Of a stretch of 6,279 bases of DNA, positions 1 through 6,279 are shown piece by piece; within the stretch, counting starts at the first letter, position 1, and each line of letters starts with the position of its first letter. A program made the position numbers and the translations under genes. Source of the DNA: Streptomyces sp. NRRL S-87 (GTDB lineage: Bacteria > Actinomycetota > Actinomycetes > Streptomycetales > Streptomycetaceae). The DNA lies in NCBI RefSeq assembly GCF_000719335.1, contig NZ_JOGB01000115.1:1-6279 (forward strand), read 5' to 3'. The notes beneath the pieces were generated by a model, which ran no database searches, had not been told where the DNA came from, and worked only from the letters and a program-made list of their open reading frames with translations.

Positions 1-309
1 GTGAGGACGTACGTCGAACTCGGTCCGGACGGCGTCCTCTCCGCCCTCGCCCAGGAGTGCGTCACCGACGAGGACGCCGTCTTCGTCCCCGCCCTGCGCA
101 AGGGCCGCGACGAGGACGAGGCCGTCGTCACCGCCCTCACCCGGGCCCACGCCCACGGCCTGCGCGTCGACTGGGGCGCCTTCTTCGCCGGCACCGGCGC
201 CCGCCGCGTCGACGACCTGCCCACGTACGCCTTCCAGCGGCAGCGCTACTGGATCGAGCCCGGCAGCCGGATCGGCGACCTCACCGCGGCCGGTCTGCAC
301 GCGGCGGCC
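1..309 (+). other. C-terminal end of an acyltransferase domain plus post-AT linker
   Basis: Residues 1-22 are the last strand and helix of a PKS AT domain ([16 protein letters not shown]). The linker that follows has the usual landmarks: [10 protein letters not shown], a helix ending [18 protein letters not shown], and the post-AT motif [14 protein letters not shown] at about residues 73-86. The AT active-site serine and the specificity motif lie upstream of the window, so its extender unit cannot be read. This intact linker is the best internal reference for what is missing from the equivalent stretch near 5500-5545. Confidence 0.9.
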
Positions 310-3300
310 CACCCGCTGCTCGGCGCCATGGTCGCCCTCGCCGACTCCGACGGCTTCGCCTTCACCAGCCTGCTGTCCGCGGCCACCCACCCCTGGCTGG
401 CCGACCACCGGGTGATGGGCAGCGTCCTGCTCCCGGGCACCGCCTTCGTCGAGCTGGCCGTCTGGGCCGGCGACCAGGTCGGCTGCGGCACCCTCGAGGA
501 GCTGACCCTCGAAGCCCCGTTCGTGCTGCCCGAACGCGGCGGTGTGCAGCTCCAGATCAACGTGGGCGCACCCGACGCCGACGGCTCCGGCCGACGCCCG
601 GTCCGTCTCTCCTCCCGCCCCGCGGACAGCGCGGCCGACGAGCCCTGGACCCGGCACGCCGACGGCGTCCTGGCCCGCGCCGCCGGCCCGGCCCGGTCGG
701 TGTTCGCGGCCGGCCAGTGGCCCCCGGCCGGAGCCGAACCCCTCGACACGGACGGCCTCTACGCCGAACTGGCCGCCGTCGGCATGGGCTACGGCCCCGC
801 CTTCCGCGGCCTCACCGCGGCCTGGCGGCACGGCGACGGCGTGTGCGCCGAGGTCGCCCTCCCCGACGAATCCGCCGCCGCTGCGCGGGACTTCGGTCTC
901 CACCCGGCCCTGCTCGACGCGGCCCTGCACACCCTCGGCCTCGGCGTCCTGGGCGGCACCGAGGGCGAGGGCCGGCTCCCGTTCGCCTGGACCGGCGTGA
1001 CCCTCCATGCGAGCGGCGCCGACGCCCTGCGCGTCCACCTCGCACCCACGGGCGCCGGCGACGCCGTCCGCCTGGAGATCGCGGACGTGACGGGCGCACC
1101 GGTCGCGACCGTCGACTCCCTCGTCCTGCGGCCCGTGTCGGCCGAACAGGTCCACGCGGCCCGCACCGCCCACCACGAGTCGGTCTTCCGCACCGAATGG
1201 CGGGCCCTGCCGGCCGCCGCCGCCGCTGCCGCGGCCTCCGGCGACGGTGACGGCGGCGACGGTGACGGTGACGGCGACACGGCGGCGACGGACACAGAGC
1301 CGCGCGCCCGGTGGGCGGTCCTGGGAACGGCCGCCCCCGCCCTGCTGGCCGACCCGCGCGCCGGCCACCCCGACGGCGGCCCCGCCGTGGACGCCGACCT
1401 CGCCGGGTACGCCGACACCGCCGAGCTGGCCGCCGCGGTCGCCGCCGGAGCCCCCGTCCCGGACGCCGTGTTCGCCGTGTTCGCCCCGTCCGGCCCCACC
1501 CCGCCGGAGCCGACCGCCGACGCCGTGCACCGGGCCACCCACCAGGCCCTCGCCCTCGCCCGGACCTGGCTGGGGGAGGAGCCCTTCATCGGCGACGCGT
1601 TCGCCGACACCCGCCTGGTCGTCCTCACCACGGGCGCGGTCGCGGCCCCCGTCGCCCACATCCCCGGCGCCACCGCCGCCCCCGGTGCGACGGCCGCCCC
1701 CGGCACGACCGCCGCCGACGGCACCGGCCCGTCGGCCGCTACCGTCACGGCCGCTGCCGCCGCCACCGTCACCGACCCCGTGCACGCGGCCGTCCGCGGC
1801 CTGCTCCGCTCCGCCCAGGCCGAACACCCCGGCCGGCTGCTGCTCCTCGACACCGACGGCACCGAGGAGTCCGTACGCGCCCTGCCCGCCGCCCTCGCGG
1901 CCGCCCGCGCCGCCGGCGAGCCGGACCTCGCCGTGAGGGCCGGCGCCGCCCTCGTCCCCCGCCTCGCGCGCGTGCCCCGGCAGGCCGAGGCGGAGGCGCA
2001 CCCGGCCCCCGGGCGCGCCGCGTACGCCCCCGACGCGACCGTGCTGATCACCGGTGCCGGCGGTCTCCTCGGCGGACTCGTCGCCCACCGCCTGGTCGCC
2101 GAGCACGGCGTACGGCACCTGCTGCTCGTCGGCCGCCGCGGCGGAGCCACCCCCGGGGCCGACCGCCTCACCGCCGAACTCACCGCCGCCGGCGCCTCGG
2201 TCACCTGGGCCGCCTGCGACGTCGCCGACCGCGACGCACTGGCCGCCGTACTGGCGGCCGTCCCCGCCGAGCACCCGCTCGGCGCGGTCGTCCACACCGC
2301 CGGCGTGCTCGACGACGGCGTGGTCACCTCCCTGACTCCCGAGCGCCTGTCGGCCGTCCTGCGCCCCAAGGCCGACGCCGCCCTCCACCTGCACGAACTG
2401 ACCCGCGACCTCGACCTCTCCGCGTTCGTGCTCTTCTCCTCCATCGGAGGCACCTTCGGAGGCGCCGGCCAGGGCAACTACGCCGCGGCCAACGTCTTCC
2501 TCGACGCCCTCGCCCACCACCGCCGGTCCCTCGGCCTCCCCGCCACCTCGCTCGCCTGGGCCCTGTGGGCGGACGGCACCGGCATGGCGGGCAGCCTCAC
2601 CGACGCCGACATCAGCCGCATGACCCGGGGCGGGCTGCCCCCGCTGACCTCGGCCGAGGGCCTCGACCTGTTCGACCTCGCGCACCGCCTCGACGAGCCC
2701 GCCCCGGTCCTGATGCGCGTCGACCCCGCCGGGCTCCGGCCCCAGGCCCAGGCGGGCACGCTCTCCCCGCTGCTGCGCGAGCTCGTCCGCGTCCCGGCCC
2801 GCCGGTCCGCGGCCGCGGCGGGCGGCGACGCCCCGGGGCTCCGCCGGCGCCTGGCCGGCCTCCCGGCGGCCGAGCAGGAGCGCGCCCTCCTCGACCTCGT
2901 CCGCAGGCAGGTCGCCACCGCCCTCGGCCACCCGAACGCCGCCGCCGTCGAACCGGGCCGCTCCTTCAAGGAGCTGGGCTTCGACTCGCTCACCGCCGTC
3001 GAGCTCCGCAACCTGCTGGGCGAGGCCACCGGCCGGCGCCTGCCCGCCACCCTCGTCTTCGACTACCCGACGGCCACCGCGCTCGCCCGGTACCTGCGCG
3101 AGGAGCTGCTCGGCGACCCCGCCGACGACGCCGGTGACGACCGGCTCCCGGCGCGTCGACGCGCGGCGTCCGCCGCCCGCCGCACCGGCGCCGGGACCGC
3201 CGCCGAGGACGACCCGATCGCCGTCGTCGCGATGAACTGCCGCTTCCCCGGCGGCATCACCTCACCCGAGGACCTGTGGCGGATGCTCGCCGAGGGCCGC

Positions 3301-5196
3301 GACGGCATCACCGCGTTCCCGGCCGACCGCGGCTGGGACCTCGACACCCTCTACAGCGACGACCCCGACCGCGAAGGCACCAGCTACGTGCGCGAGGGCG
3401 GTTTCCTGCACGGGGCCGCCGAGTTCGACGCCGCCTTCTTCGGCATCTCGCCGCGCGAGGCGCTGGCCATGGACCCCCAGCAGCGCCTGCTGCTCGAGAC
3501 CACCTGGGAGACCTTCGAGCGGGCCGGTATCGACCCCGCCACCCTGCGGGGCAGCCGGACCGGCGTGTTCGTCGGCTCCAACGCGCAGGACTACCTCCAG
3601 CTGTGGCTCGACGACGGCGACGGCCTCGAGGGCCACCTCGGCACCGGCAACGCCGCCAGCGTCGTCTCCGGCCGCATCTCCTACACCTTCGGCCTCGAAG
3701 GCCCGGCCGTCACCATCGACACGGCCTGCTCCTCCTCGCTCGTCACCCTGCACCTCGCCGCCCAGGCCCTGCGCCGCGGCGAGTGCGCGATGGCCCTCGC
3801 GGGCGCGGTCACGATCATGTCCACGCCCGGCGCGTTCACCGAGTTCAGCCGCCAGCGCGGGCTGGCCGCCGACGGCCGCATCAAGGCCTTCGCCGCGGCC
3901 GCGGACGGCACGATCTGGTCCGAGGGCGTCGGCCTCCTCCTGCTGGAGCGGCTCTCCGACGCCCGCCGCAACGGGCACCCCGTCCTCGCCGTGGTCCGCG
4001 GTACGGCCGTCAACCAGGACGGCGCCTCCAACGGCCTCACCGCCCCCAACGGCCCGTCCCAGCAGCGCGTCATCCGCGAGGCCCTCGCCGACGCCGGCCT
4101 GACCGCCGCCGAGGTCGACGCGGTCGAGGCGCACGGCACCGGCACGCGGCTGGGCGACCCCATCGAGGCCCAGGCCCTGCTGGCCACGTACGGCCAGGAC
4201 CGTCCGGAGGGCCGGCCGCTGCTCCTGGGCTCGGTGAAGTCGAACATCGGGCACACCCAGGCCGTCGCCGGCGCCGCCGGCGTCATCAAGATGGTCATGG
4301 CCATGCGGCACGGGCTGCTGCCGCAGACCCTCCACGTCGACGAACCGACGCCCTACGTCGACTGGTCCGCCGGCGACATCGAGCTGCTGACCGAGCAGCG
4401 GGCCTGGCCGGAGACCGGCCGCCCGCGGCGGGCCGGCATCTCCTCGTTCGGCTACAGCGGCACCAACGCCCACGCCGTCATCGAGCAGGCACCGGAGCAC
4501 GCCGCCGCACCGGCCGCCGCCGCACCGGTCGCCCCTGCCACCCCTGCCGCCCCCGCCGTGCCGGTCGCGCCGGTCCTGCCATGGACCGTCTCCGGCCGCA
4601 CCGTGTCCGCCCTGCGCGCCCAGGCGGCCCGCCTGAGCCCCCTGGCGGCCGACGTCCTGGCGGCCTCCGGGACCCGGGGCGCCCTCGACCTCGGCCACAG
4701 CCTGGCCGTGCACCGGGCCGCCCTGGAGCACCGCGCGGTGGTCCTCGGCGAGCCCCGGGACAGCGGGACGTTCCTCGCCCGCCTCGACGCCCTCGCCGCC
4801 GGCGAGCAGGTGCCGGGCCTGGTCCAGGGCGTCGTGTCGACCGGCGCGCCGGCCTTCCTGTTCACGGGGCAGGGCAGCCAGCGCCTCGGCATGGGCCGCG
4901 AGCTGTACGACGCCTACCCCGTGTTCGCCCGGGCCCTCGACGCCGTCTGCGCGAAGCTCGGACTTCCGCTGAAGGACGTCCTGTTCGGGTCGGACGCCGC
5001 TGTGCTGGACCGGACGGAGTGGGCGCAGCCGGCGCTGTTCGCGGTCGAGGTGGCGCTGTTCCGCCTGCTGGAGTCGTACGGGGTGCGGCCGGAGTTCGTG
5101 GCCGGTCATTCGGTCGGTGAGATCGCCGCCGCGCACGTGGCCGGGGTGCTGTCCCTGGACGACGCGTGCGTGCTGGTCGCTGCGCGTGGTCGGTAG
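1..5196 (+). CDS. Modular type I polyketide synthase, 5'-partial, ending at a premature stop inside an AT domain
   Basis: This frame encodes 1731 residues of a multidomain PKS that extends a polyketide chain in the cytoplasm. Domain order is AT C-terminus (1-22), post-AT linker, DH (about 104-384), KR (about 396-910), ACP (about 962-1040), KS (about 1070-1499) and the N-terminal half of a second AT (about 1618-1731). The GTG at position 1 is not a credible start. It falls inside the conserved AT ending ([18 protein letters not shown]) and has no upstream sequence to hold a ribosome binding site, so the gene begins before the window. The TAG at 5194-5196 follows the conserved VAARGR of the AT, where the family normally continues for well over 100 residues, so it is not a natural PKS terminus: no docking helix, ACP or thioesterase precedes it. 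The family assignment is certain; whether the stop exists in the organism is not. The product cannot be named from this fragment. Confidence 0.95.
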   Translation: MRTYVELGPDGVLSALAQECVTDEDAVFVPALRKGRDEDEAVVTALTRAHAHGLRVDWGAFFAGTGARRVDDLPTYAFQRQRYWIEPGSRIGDLTAAGLHAAAHPLLGAMVALADSDGFAFTSLLSAATHPWLADHRVMGSVLLPGTAFVELAVWAGDQVGCGTLEELTLEAPFVLPERGGVQLQINVGAPDADGSGRRPVRLSSRPADSAADEPWTRHADGVLARAAGPARSVFAAGQWPPAGAEPLDTDGLYAELAAVGMGYGPAFRGLTAAWRHGDGVCAEVALPDESAAAARDFGLHPALLDAALHTLGLGVLGGTEGEGRLPFAWTGVTLHASGADALRVHLAPTGAGDAVRLEIADVTGAPVATVDSLVLRPVSAEQVHAARTAHHESVFRTEWRALPAAAAAAAASGDGDGGDGDGDGDTAATDTEPRARWAVLGTAAPALLADPRAGHPDGGPAVDADLAGYADTAELAAAVAAGAPVPDAVFAVFAPSGPTPPEPTADAVHRATHQALALARTWLGEEPFIGDAFADTRLVVLTTGAVAAPVAHIPGATAAPGATAAPGTTAADGTGPSAATVTAAAAATVTDPVHAAVRGLLRSAQAEHPGRLLLLDTDGTEESVRALPAALAAARAAGEPDLAVRAGAALVPRLARVPRQAEAEAHPAPGRAAYAPDATVLITGAGGLLGGLVAHRLVAEHGVRHLLLVGRRGGATPGADRLTAELTAAGASVTWAACDVADRDALAAVLAAVPAEHPLGAVVHTAGVLDDGVVTSLTPERLSAVLRPKADAALHLHELTRDLDLSAFVLFSSIGGTFGGAGQGNYAAANVFLDALAHHRRSLGLPATSLAWALWADGTGMAGSLTDADISRMTRGGLPPLTSAEGLDLFDLAHRLDEPAPVLMRVDPAGLRPQAQAGTLSPLLRELVRVPARRSAAAAGGDAPGLRRRLAGLPAAEQERALLDLVRRQVATALGHPNAAAVEPGRSFKELGFDSLTAVELRNLLGEATGRRLPATLVFDYPTATALARYLREELLGDPADDAGDDRLPARRRAASAARRTGAGTAAEDDPIAVVAMNCRFPGGITSPEDLWRMLAEGRDGITAFPADRGWDLDTLYSDDPDREGTSYVREGGFLHGAAEFDAAFFGISPREALAMDPQQRLLLETTWETFERAGIDPATLRGSRTGVFVGSNAQDYLQLWLDDGDGLEGHLGTGNAASVVSGRISYTFGLEGPAVTIDTACSSSLVTLHLAAQALRRGECAMALAGAVTIMSTPGAFTEFSRQRGLAADGRIKAFAAAADGTIWSEGVGLLLLERLSDARRNGHPVLAVVRGTAVNQDGASNGLTAPNGPSQQRVIREALADAGLTAAEVDAVEAHGTGTRLGDPIEAQALLATYGQDRPEGRPLLLGSVKSNIGHTQAVAGAAGVIKMVMAMRHGLLPQTLHVDEPTPYVDWSAGDIELLTEQRAWPETGRPRRAGISSFGYSGTNAHAVIEQAPEHAAAPAAAAPVAPATPAAPAVPVAPVLPWTVSGRTVSALRAQAARLSPLAADVLAASGTRGALDLGHSLAVHRAALEHRAVVLGEPRDSGTFLARLDALAAGEQVPGLVQGVVSTGAPAFLFTGQGSQRLGMGRELYDAYPVFARALDAVCAKLGLPLKDVLFGSDAAVLDRTEWAQPALFAVEVALFRLLESYGVRPEFVAGHSVGEIAAAHVAGVLSLDDACVLVAARGR
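310..1152 (+). other. Dehydratase (DH) domain, apparently active
   Basis: The DH removes water from the beta-hydroxyacyl-ACP made by the neighbouring KR, giving an alpha,beta-unsaturated thioester. The domain opens with HPLLGAMV (residue 104 on). The catalytic HxxxGxxxxP motif is complete: His136, Gly140 and Pro145 in [11 protein letters not shown]. The second hotdog fold carries YGPAF (264-268) and the catalytic aspartate Asp306 in [10 protein letters not shown] (301-310). The domain ends near RPVSAEQV (residues 377-384). Nothing expected is missing, so it is predicted to be functional. Confidence 0.92.
1213..1278 (+). repeat. Low-complexity poly-Ala / Gly-Asp tract in the KR structural subdomain
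   Basis: Eight consecutive alanines (405-412) and a serine are followed by an alternating Gly-Asp run (414-426) built from ggcgac/ggtgac units. It sits between the KR entry (FRTEWRALP) and the first KR strand (ARWAVLG), where modular PKSs have a short variable linker. It is probably a flexible, acidic surface loop expanded by replication slippage. Confidence 0.85.
1663..1716 (+). repeat. Three tandem 18-bp units encoding [18 protein letters not shown]
   Basis: Three in-frame copies of an 18-base unit encode residues 555-572. The copies differ mainly at third codon positions, and the third has Thr for Ala. They are followed by more Ala/Thr-rich sequence (to about residue 591) before the conserved [20 protein letters not shown]. 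At this point the KR structural subdomain normally runs almost directly from LTTGAV to that motif, so this is a low-complexity insertion of roughly 30 residues. Confidence 0.85.
2884..3120 (+). other. Acyl carrier protein (ACP) domain
   Basis: The ACP carries the growing chain on a phosphopantetheine arm. The attachment site is Ser996 in LGFDSL (992-997). Flanking helices have the usual sequence: [15 protein letters not shown] before, and TAVELRNLL then [19 protein letters not shown] after. A charged, Ala/Arg-rich linker (about residues 1041-1069) leads directly to the next KS on the same chain, so the first module passes its product in cis to the second. Confidence 0.95.
3208..4497 (+). other. 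Ketosynthase (KS) domain, extending type, complete
   Basis: The KS performs decarboxylative Claisen condensation between the upstream acyl chain and the extender unit on its own module's ACP. It begins at [16 protein letters not shown] (residue 1070 on). The full catalytic triad is present: Cys1243 in DTACSSSL, His1378 in EAHGTGT and His1418 in KSNIGHTQ. A cysteine rather than glutamine at the active site makes this an extending KS and not a KSQ loading domain. It ends with [19 protein letters not shown] near residue 1499; the Tyr in FGYSGTNAH is a less common variant of the usual FGxSGTNAH. Codons here are strongly C-ending, like the upstream module. Confidence 0.96.
4498..4581 (+). repeat. 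Ala/Pro-rich spacer between KS and the KS-AT linker
   Basis: Residues 1500-1527 are almost only Ala, Pro and Val, with short repeats such as [17 protein letters not shown]. The tract joins the KS end (IEQAPE) to the folded KS-AT linker ([12 protein letters not shown]). Such spacers are common and variable in actinomycete PKSs; this one is unremarkable apart from its simple composition. Confidence 0.8.
4579..5193 (+). other. N-terminal half of a second acyltransferase domain, with KS-AT linker
   Basis: The linker begins at [19 protein letters not shown] and the AT proper at [14 protein letters not shown] (about residues 1618-1632). The active-site serine is Ser1704 in [30 protein letters not shown] (about 1671-1688) resembles malonyl-CoA-type ATs. 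The domain is cut off at VAARGR (residue 1731) by TAG. Missing from this frame are the residues that normally follow (RLMQ..., the GAM... loop and the segment leading to the specificity motif). The catalytic histidine, usually in the HAFH-type motif, lies in another frame downstream, so this chain cannot form a working AT as written. Confidence 0.9.
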
Positions 5197-5521
5197 GACG
5201 AAGCGGCTGACGGTGAGTCATGCCTTCCATTCGCCGCTCATGGACGGGATGTTGGACGATTTCCGTCGGGTGGTGGAGGGGCTGTCGTTCGACGCCCCTC
5301 GTATCACGGTCGTGTCCTGCCTGACGGGTGCCGTCGTCACCGACGAGATGGCCTCGGCGGAGTTCTGGGTGCGGCACGTGCGCGAGGCCGTGCGCTTCCT
5401 GGACGGCGTCCGGGCCCTCGAGGCCGCCGGCGTGACGACGTACGTCGAGATCGGGCCGGACGCCGTGCTGTCGGCGCTGGCTCAGGAATGCCTGACGGGC
5501 GGCGAGGCCGGGATCGCCTTT
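5189..5521 (+). other. C-terminal AT fragment with HAFH motif (frame 2)
   Basis: Frame 2 reads [20 protein letters not shown], then a helix and [16 protein letters not shown], then [20 protein letters not shown] and GGEAGIAF. This is the usual order of the AT C-terminal third. The HAFH motif at 5219-5230 (rather than YASH) marks a malonyl-CoA-selecting AT in this family, agreeing with the N-terminal half. The conserved ending matches the one at the start of the window (16 of 18 residues identical over 7-60 versus 5438-5491). Good PKS similarity stops at about GIAF; the frame stays open beyond, but its residues no longer look like PKS. Confidence 0.9.
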
Positions 5522-5540
5522 GCCGACGTACGCCTTCCAG
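5520..5540 (+). other. Isolated post-AT motif LPTYAFQ (frame 3)
   Basis: Seven codons in frame 3 read LPTYAFQ, the conserved post-AT motif, which appears intact at 217-237. Here it is cut off on both sides: no linker (VPALR..., VDW..., GTGARRVD) precedes it and no RxRYW follows. Positions 5521-5540 match 218-237 at 19 of 20 bases, and a 15-base core is identical (5526-5540 versus 223-237). A conserved island this small between two junctions argues against chance similarity. Confidence 0.82.
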
Positions 5541-5541
5541 A

Positions 5542-6279
5542 CTGGAGGTGGCCGCCGACGCGCCGTTCAGCGAACTCGTCCCCGCCCTGTCCGCATGGCG
5601 CCGCCACGGCCAGGAGCAGTCCGAGGTGGACCGCTGGCGCTACCGCGTCTCGTGGCGGCCGCTGGCGGACGTCGCCTCCGGTGCGCGGCTGTCCGGCTCG
5701 TGGCTGGTGGTGGTTCCGGCCGGCGGTGTCGACGACTCCGCCGTGGTGGACGCCCTGGCCGGGCGCGGCGCCGAGGTCGGCCGGGTGGTCGTCGGGTCCG
5801 GTGCCGACCGTGGCGCGGTGGCCCGGCTGCTGGCCGACGTGTCCGGCCCGGTGGCGGGCGTGGTGTCACTGCTCGCGCTGGACGAGTCGGGGTCCGCCGG
5901 TGTGGTAGGCACGGCTGCTCTTGTGCAGGCGTTGGGTGATGCCGGGGTGGAGGCGCCGCTGTGGTGCCTGACCCGGGGTGCGGTGTCGGTGGGTCGTTCG
6001 GACCGGCTGGTGTCCGCGGTTCAGGCGCAGACGTGGGGCCTGGGGCGTGTGGCCGCGCTGGAGGTGCCGGAGCGGTGGGGCGGTCTGGTCGATCTGCCTG
6101 AGGTGTGGGACGAGCGGGCGATGGGTCGGCTGGTCGGTGTGCTGGCCGGTGGTGCGGCTGGTGAGGACCAGGTCGCGGTGCGGTCGTCGGGTGTCTTCGG
6201 TCGTCGTCTGATCCGGGCTGCCGGTGGTGGCGCGGGTGCGTGGGAGCCGTCGGGGACGGTCCTGGTCACCGGTGGTACG
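5542..6279 (+). CDS. AT-KR linker and KR structural subdomain of a DH-less module, 3'-partial (frame 1)
   Basis: Frame 1 is open to the window edge. It starts with the end of the linker typical of AT-KR modules ([20 protein letters not shown], then a [12 protein letters not shown] stretch), followed by the KR entry [10 protein letters not shown] (from 5635). The KR structural subdomain has [46 protein letters not shown] and RWGGLVDLP, and the segment ends in TVLVTGGT (6256-6279), the first part of the NADPH-binding TGGTGxLG loop. The catalytic residues and LDD motif lie beyond the window, so KR activity and stereotype cannot be judged. An in-frame ATG at 5488 exists but lies in sequence coding for AT in another frame, so it is not a likely real start. 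This is most probably the continuation of the main PKS gene. Confidence 0.85.
   Translation, partial: MEVAADAPFSELVPALSAWRRHGQEQSEVDRWRYRVSWRPLADVASGARLSGSWLVVVPAGGVDDSAVVDALAGRGAEVGRVVVGSGADRGAVARLLADVSGPVAGVVSLLALDESGSAGVVGTAALVQALGDAGVEAPLWCLTRGAVSVGRSDRLVSAVQAQTWGLGRVAALEVPERWGGLVDLPEVWDERAMGRLVGVLAGGAAGEDQVAVRSSGVFGRRLIRAAGGGAGAWEPSGTVLVTGGT

Larger units (their letters stand above)
1186..2730 (+). other. Ketoreductase (KR) domain, B-type, apparently active
   Basis: The KR reduces the beta-keto group with NADPH. The structural subdomain begins at [10 protein letters not shown] (residue 396) and runs to about 660. The catalytic subdomain starts at TVLITG with nucleotide-binding loop TGAGGLLG (684-691). 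The catalytic set is present: Lys790 (RPKAD), the serine pair 813-814 (LFSS), Tyr827 and Asn831 (GNYAAAN). The LDD motif at 770-772, with Phe rather than Trp eight residues before the tyrosine, indicates a B-type KR (D-hydroxyl), which with the adjacent DH normally gives a trans double bond. No enoylreductase lies between DH and KR. The structural subdomain is longer than usual because of two low-complexity segments, at residues 405-426 and about 555-591, which should not touch the active site. Confidence 0.93.
5189..6279 (+). pseudogene. Out-of-frame continuation of the same PKS: AT C-terminus, post-AT fragment, AT-KR linker and KR start
   Basis: Recognisable PKS protein continues past the TAG stop in three successive frames: frame 2 at 5189-5521, frame 3 at 5520-5540 and frame 1 from 5542 to the window end. 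Domain order remains correct for a KS-AT-KR module lacking DH. No ribosome binding site or plausible PKS start was seen that would make this an independent gene. The net frame of the last segment equals that of the main coding sequence, consistent with one ancestral reading frame interrupted by three losses. It is labelled a pseudogene because the given sequence cannot be translated through. If resequencing shows the losses are assembly errors, it becomes part of one intact PKS gene with the sequence at 1-5193. Confidence 0.72.

Noticed and set aside
1..3. GTG at position 1 as a true start codon
   Set aside because: It lies inside a conserved AT C-terminal motif; the coding sequence clearly extends upstream of the window.
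1240..1278. Calcium-binding RTX-like repeat
   Set aside because: Alternating Gly-Asp only; no GGxGxDxUx nonapeptides, and it sits inside a cytoplasmic KR domain.
789..2477. Long open frame on the minus strand (562 codons) opposite DH and KR
   Set aside because: Composition is Ser/Arg/Ala-rich with no motif; it mirrors the codon bias of the real PKS frame.
1311..3137. Plus-strand frame 3 open for 608 codons
   Set aside because: It is Arg/Pro-rich and overlaps the intact KR and ACP in frame 1; a typical GC-rich shadow.
3262..5136. Long open frame on the minus strand (624 codons) opposite the KS and AT
   Set aside because: Its translation is Gly/Arg/Val-rich with no recognisable domain. Minus-strand frames stay open by chance in DNA of this GC content, and the plus strand has an unambiguous KS with full catalytic motifs.
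5179..5550. Intron, intein or programmed frameshifting as the cause of the frame changes
   Set aside because: Coding content is missing rather than inserted at each junction. No intein or intron sequence and no slippery heptamer is present, and frameshifting would not supply the lost residues.
5117..5908. Frame 2 open region as an independent gene starting at GTG 5117
   Set aside because: Only about 5189-5521 reads as AT. The parts before and after are off-frame translations of AT active-site and linker/KR sequence, and no ribosome binding site is seen.

Overview
The window is very GC-rich and carries one plus-strand block of modular type I polyketide synthase (PKS) sequence with no intergenic space. 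GC content, codon use and domain style all point to an actinomycete, most likely Streptomyces or a close relative, and to a secondary-metabolite gene cluster. Both ends cut through the assembly line: position 1 lies in the last residues of an acyltransferase (AT) and position 6279 lies in the NADPH-binding loop of a ketoreductase (KR).

Positions 1-3120 hold the back half of one module: AT C-terminus, post-AT linker, dehydratase (DH), KR and acyl carrier protein (ACP). All catalytic motifs I can check are intact. The KR has the LDD motif of B-type enzymes and there is no enoylreductase, so this module should leave an alpha,beta-double bond, probably trans. Positions 3121-6279 start the next module on the same polypeptide: ACP-KS linker, complete ketosynthase (KS), AT and the beginning of a KR, with no DH between AT and KR.

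The second AT is not intact as given. The main reading frame (frame 1) stops at TAG 5194-5196, just after the AT active-site region (GHSVGE). The rest of the AT, including its HAFH malonyl-specificity motif, continues in frame 2. A seven-residue piece (LPTYAFQ) follows in frame 3, and the AT-KR linker and KR resume in frame 1 to the window end. At each of the three junctions, sequence normally found in this family is missing (very roughly 80, 45 and 40 residues, judged from family knowledge). This is either a real multiply deleted, inactivated module or a mis-assembly of repetitive PKS DNA; the sequence alone cannot decide.

Strand composition also changes near 4960-5000. Upstream codons mostly end in C, while downstream ones more often end in G or T, so the second AT and KR have a different compositional history from the KS before them, or were joined to it. 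I found no RNA genes, mobile elements, CRISPR arrays, promoters or terminators, and no evidence of a wholly new system. The unusual items are the triple junction, the composition switch and two low-complexity insertions in the first KR.
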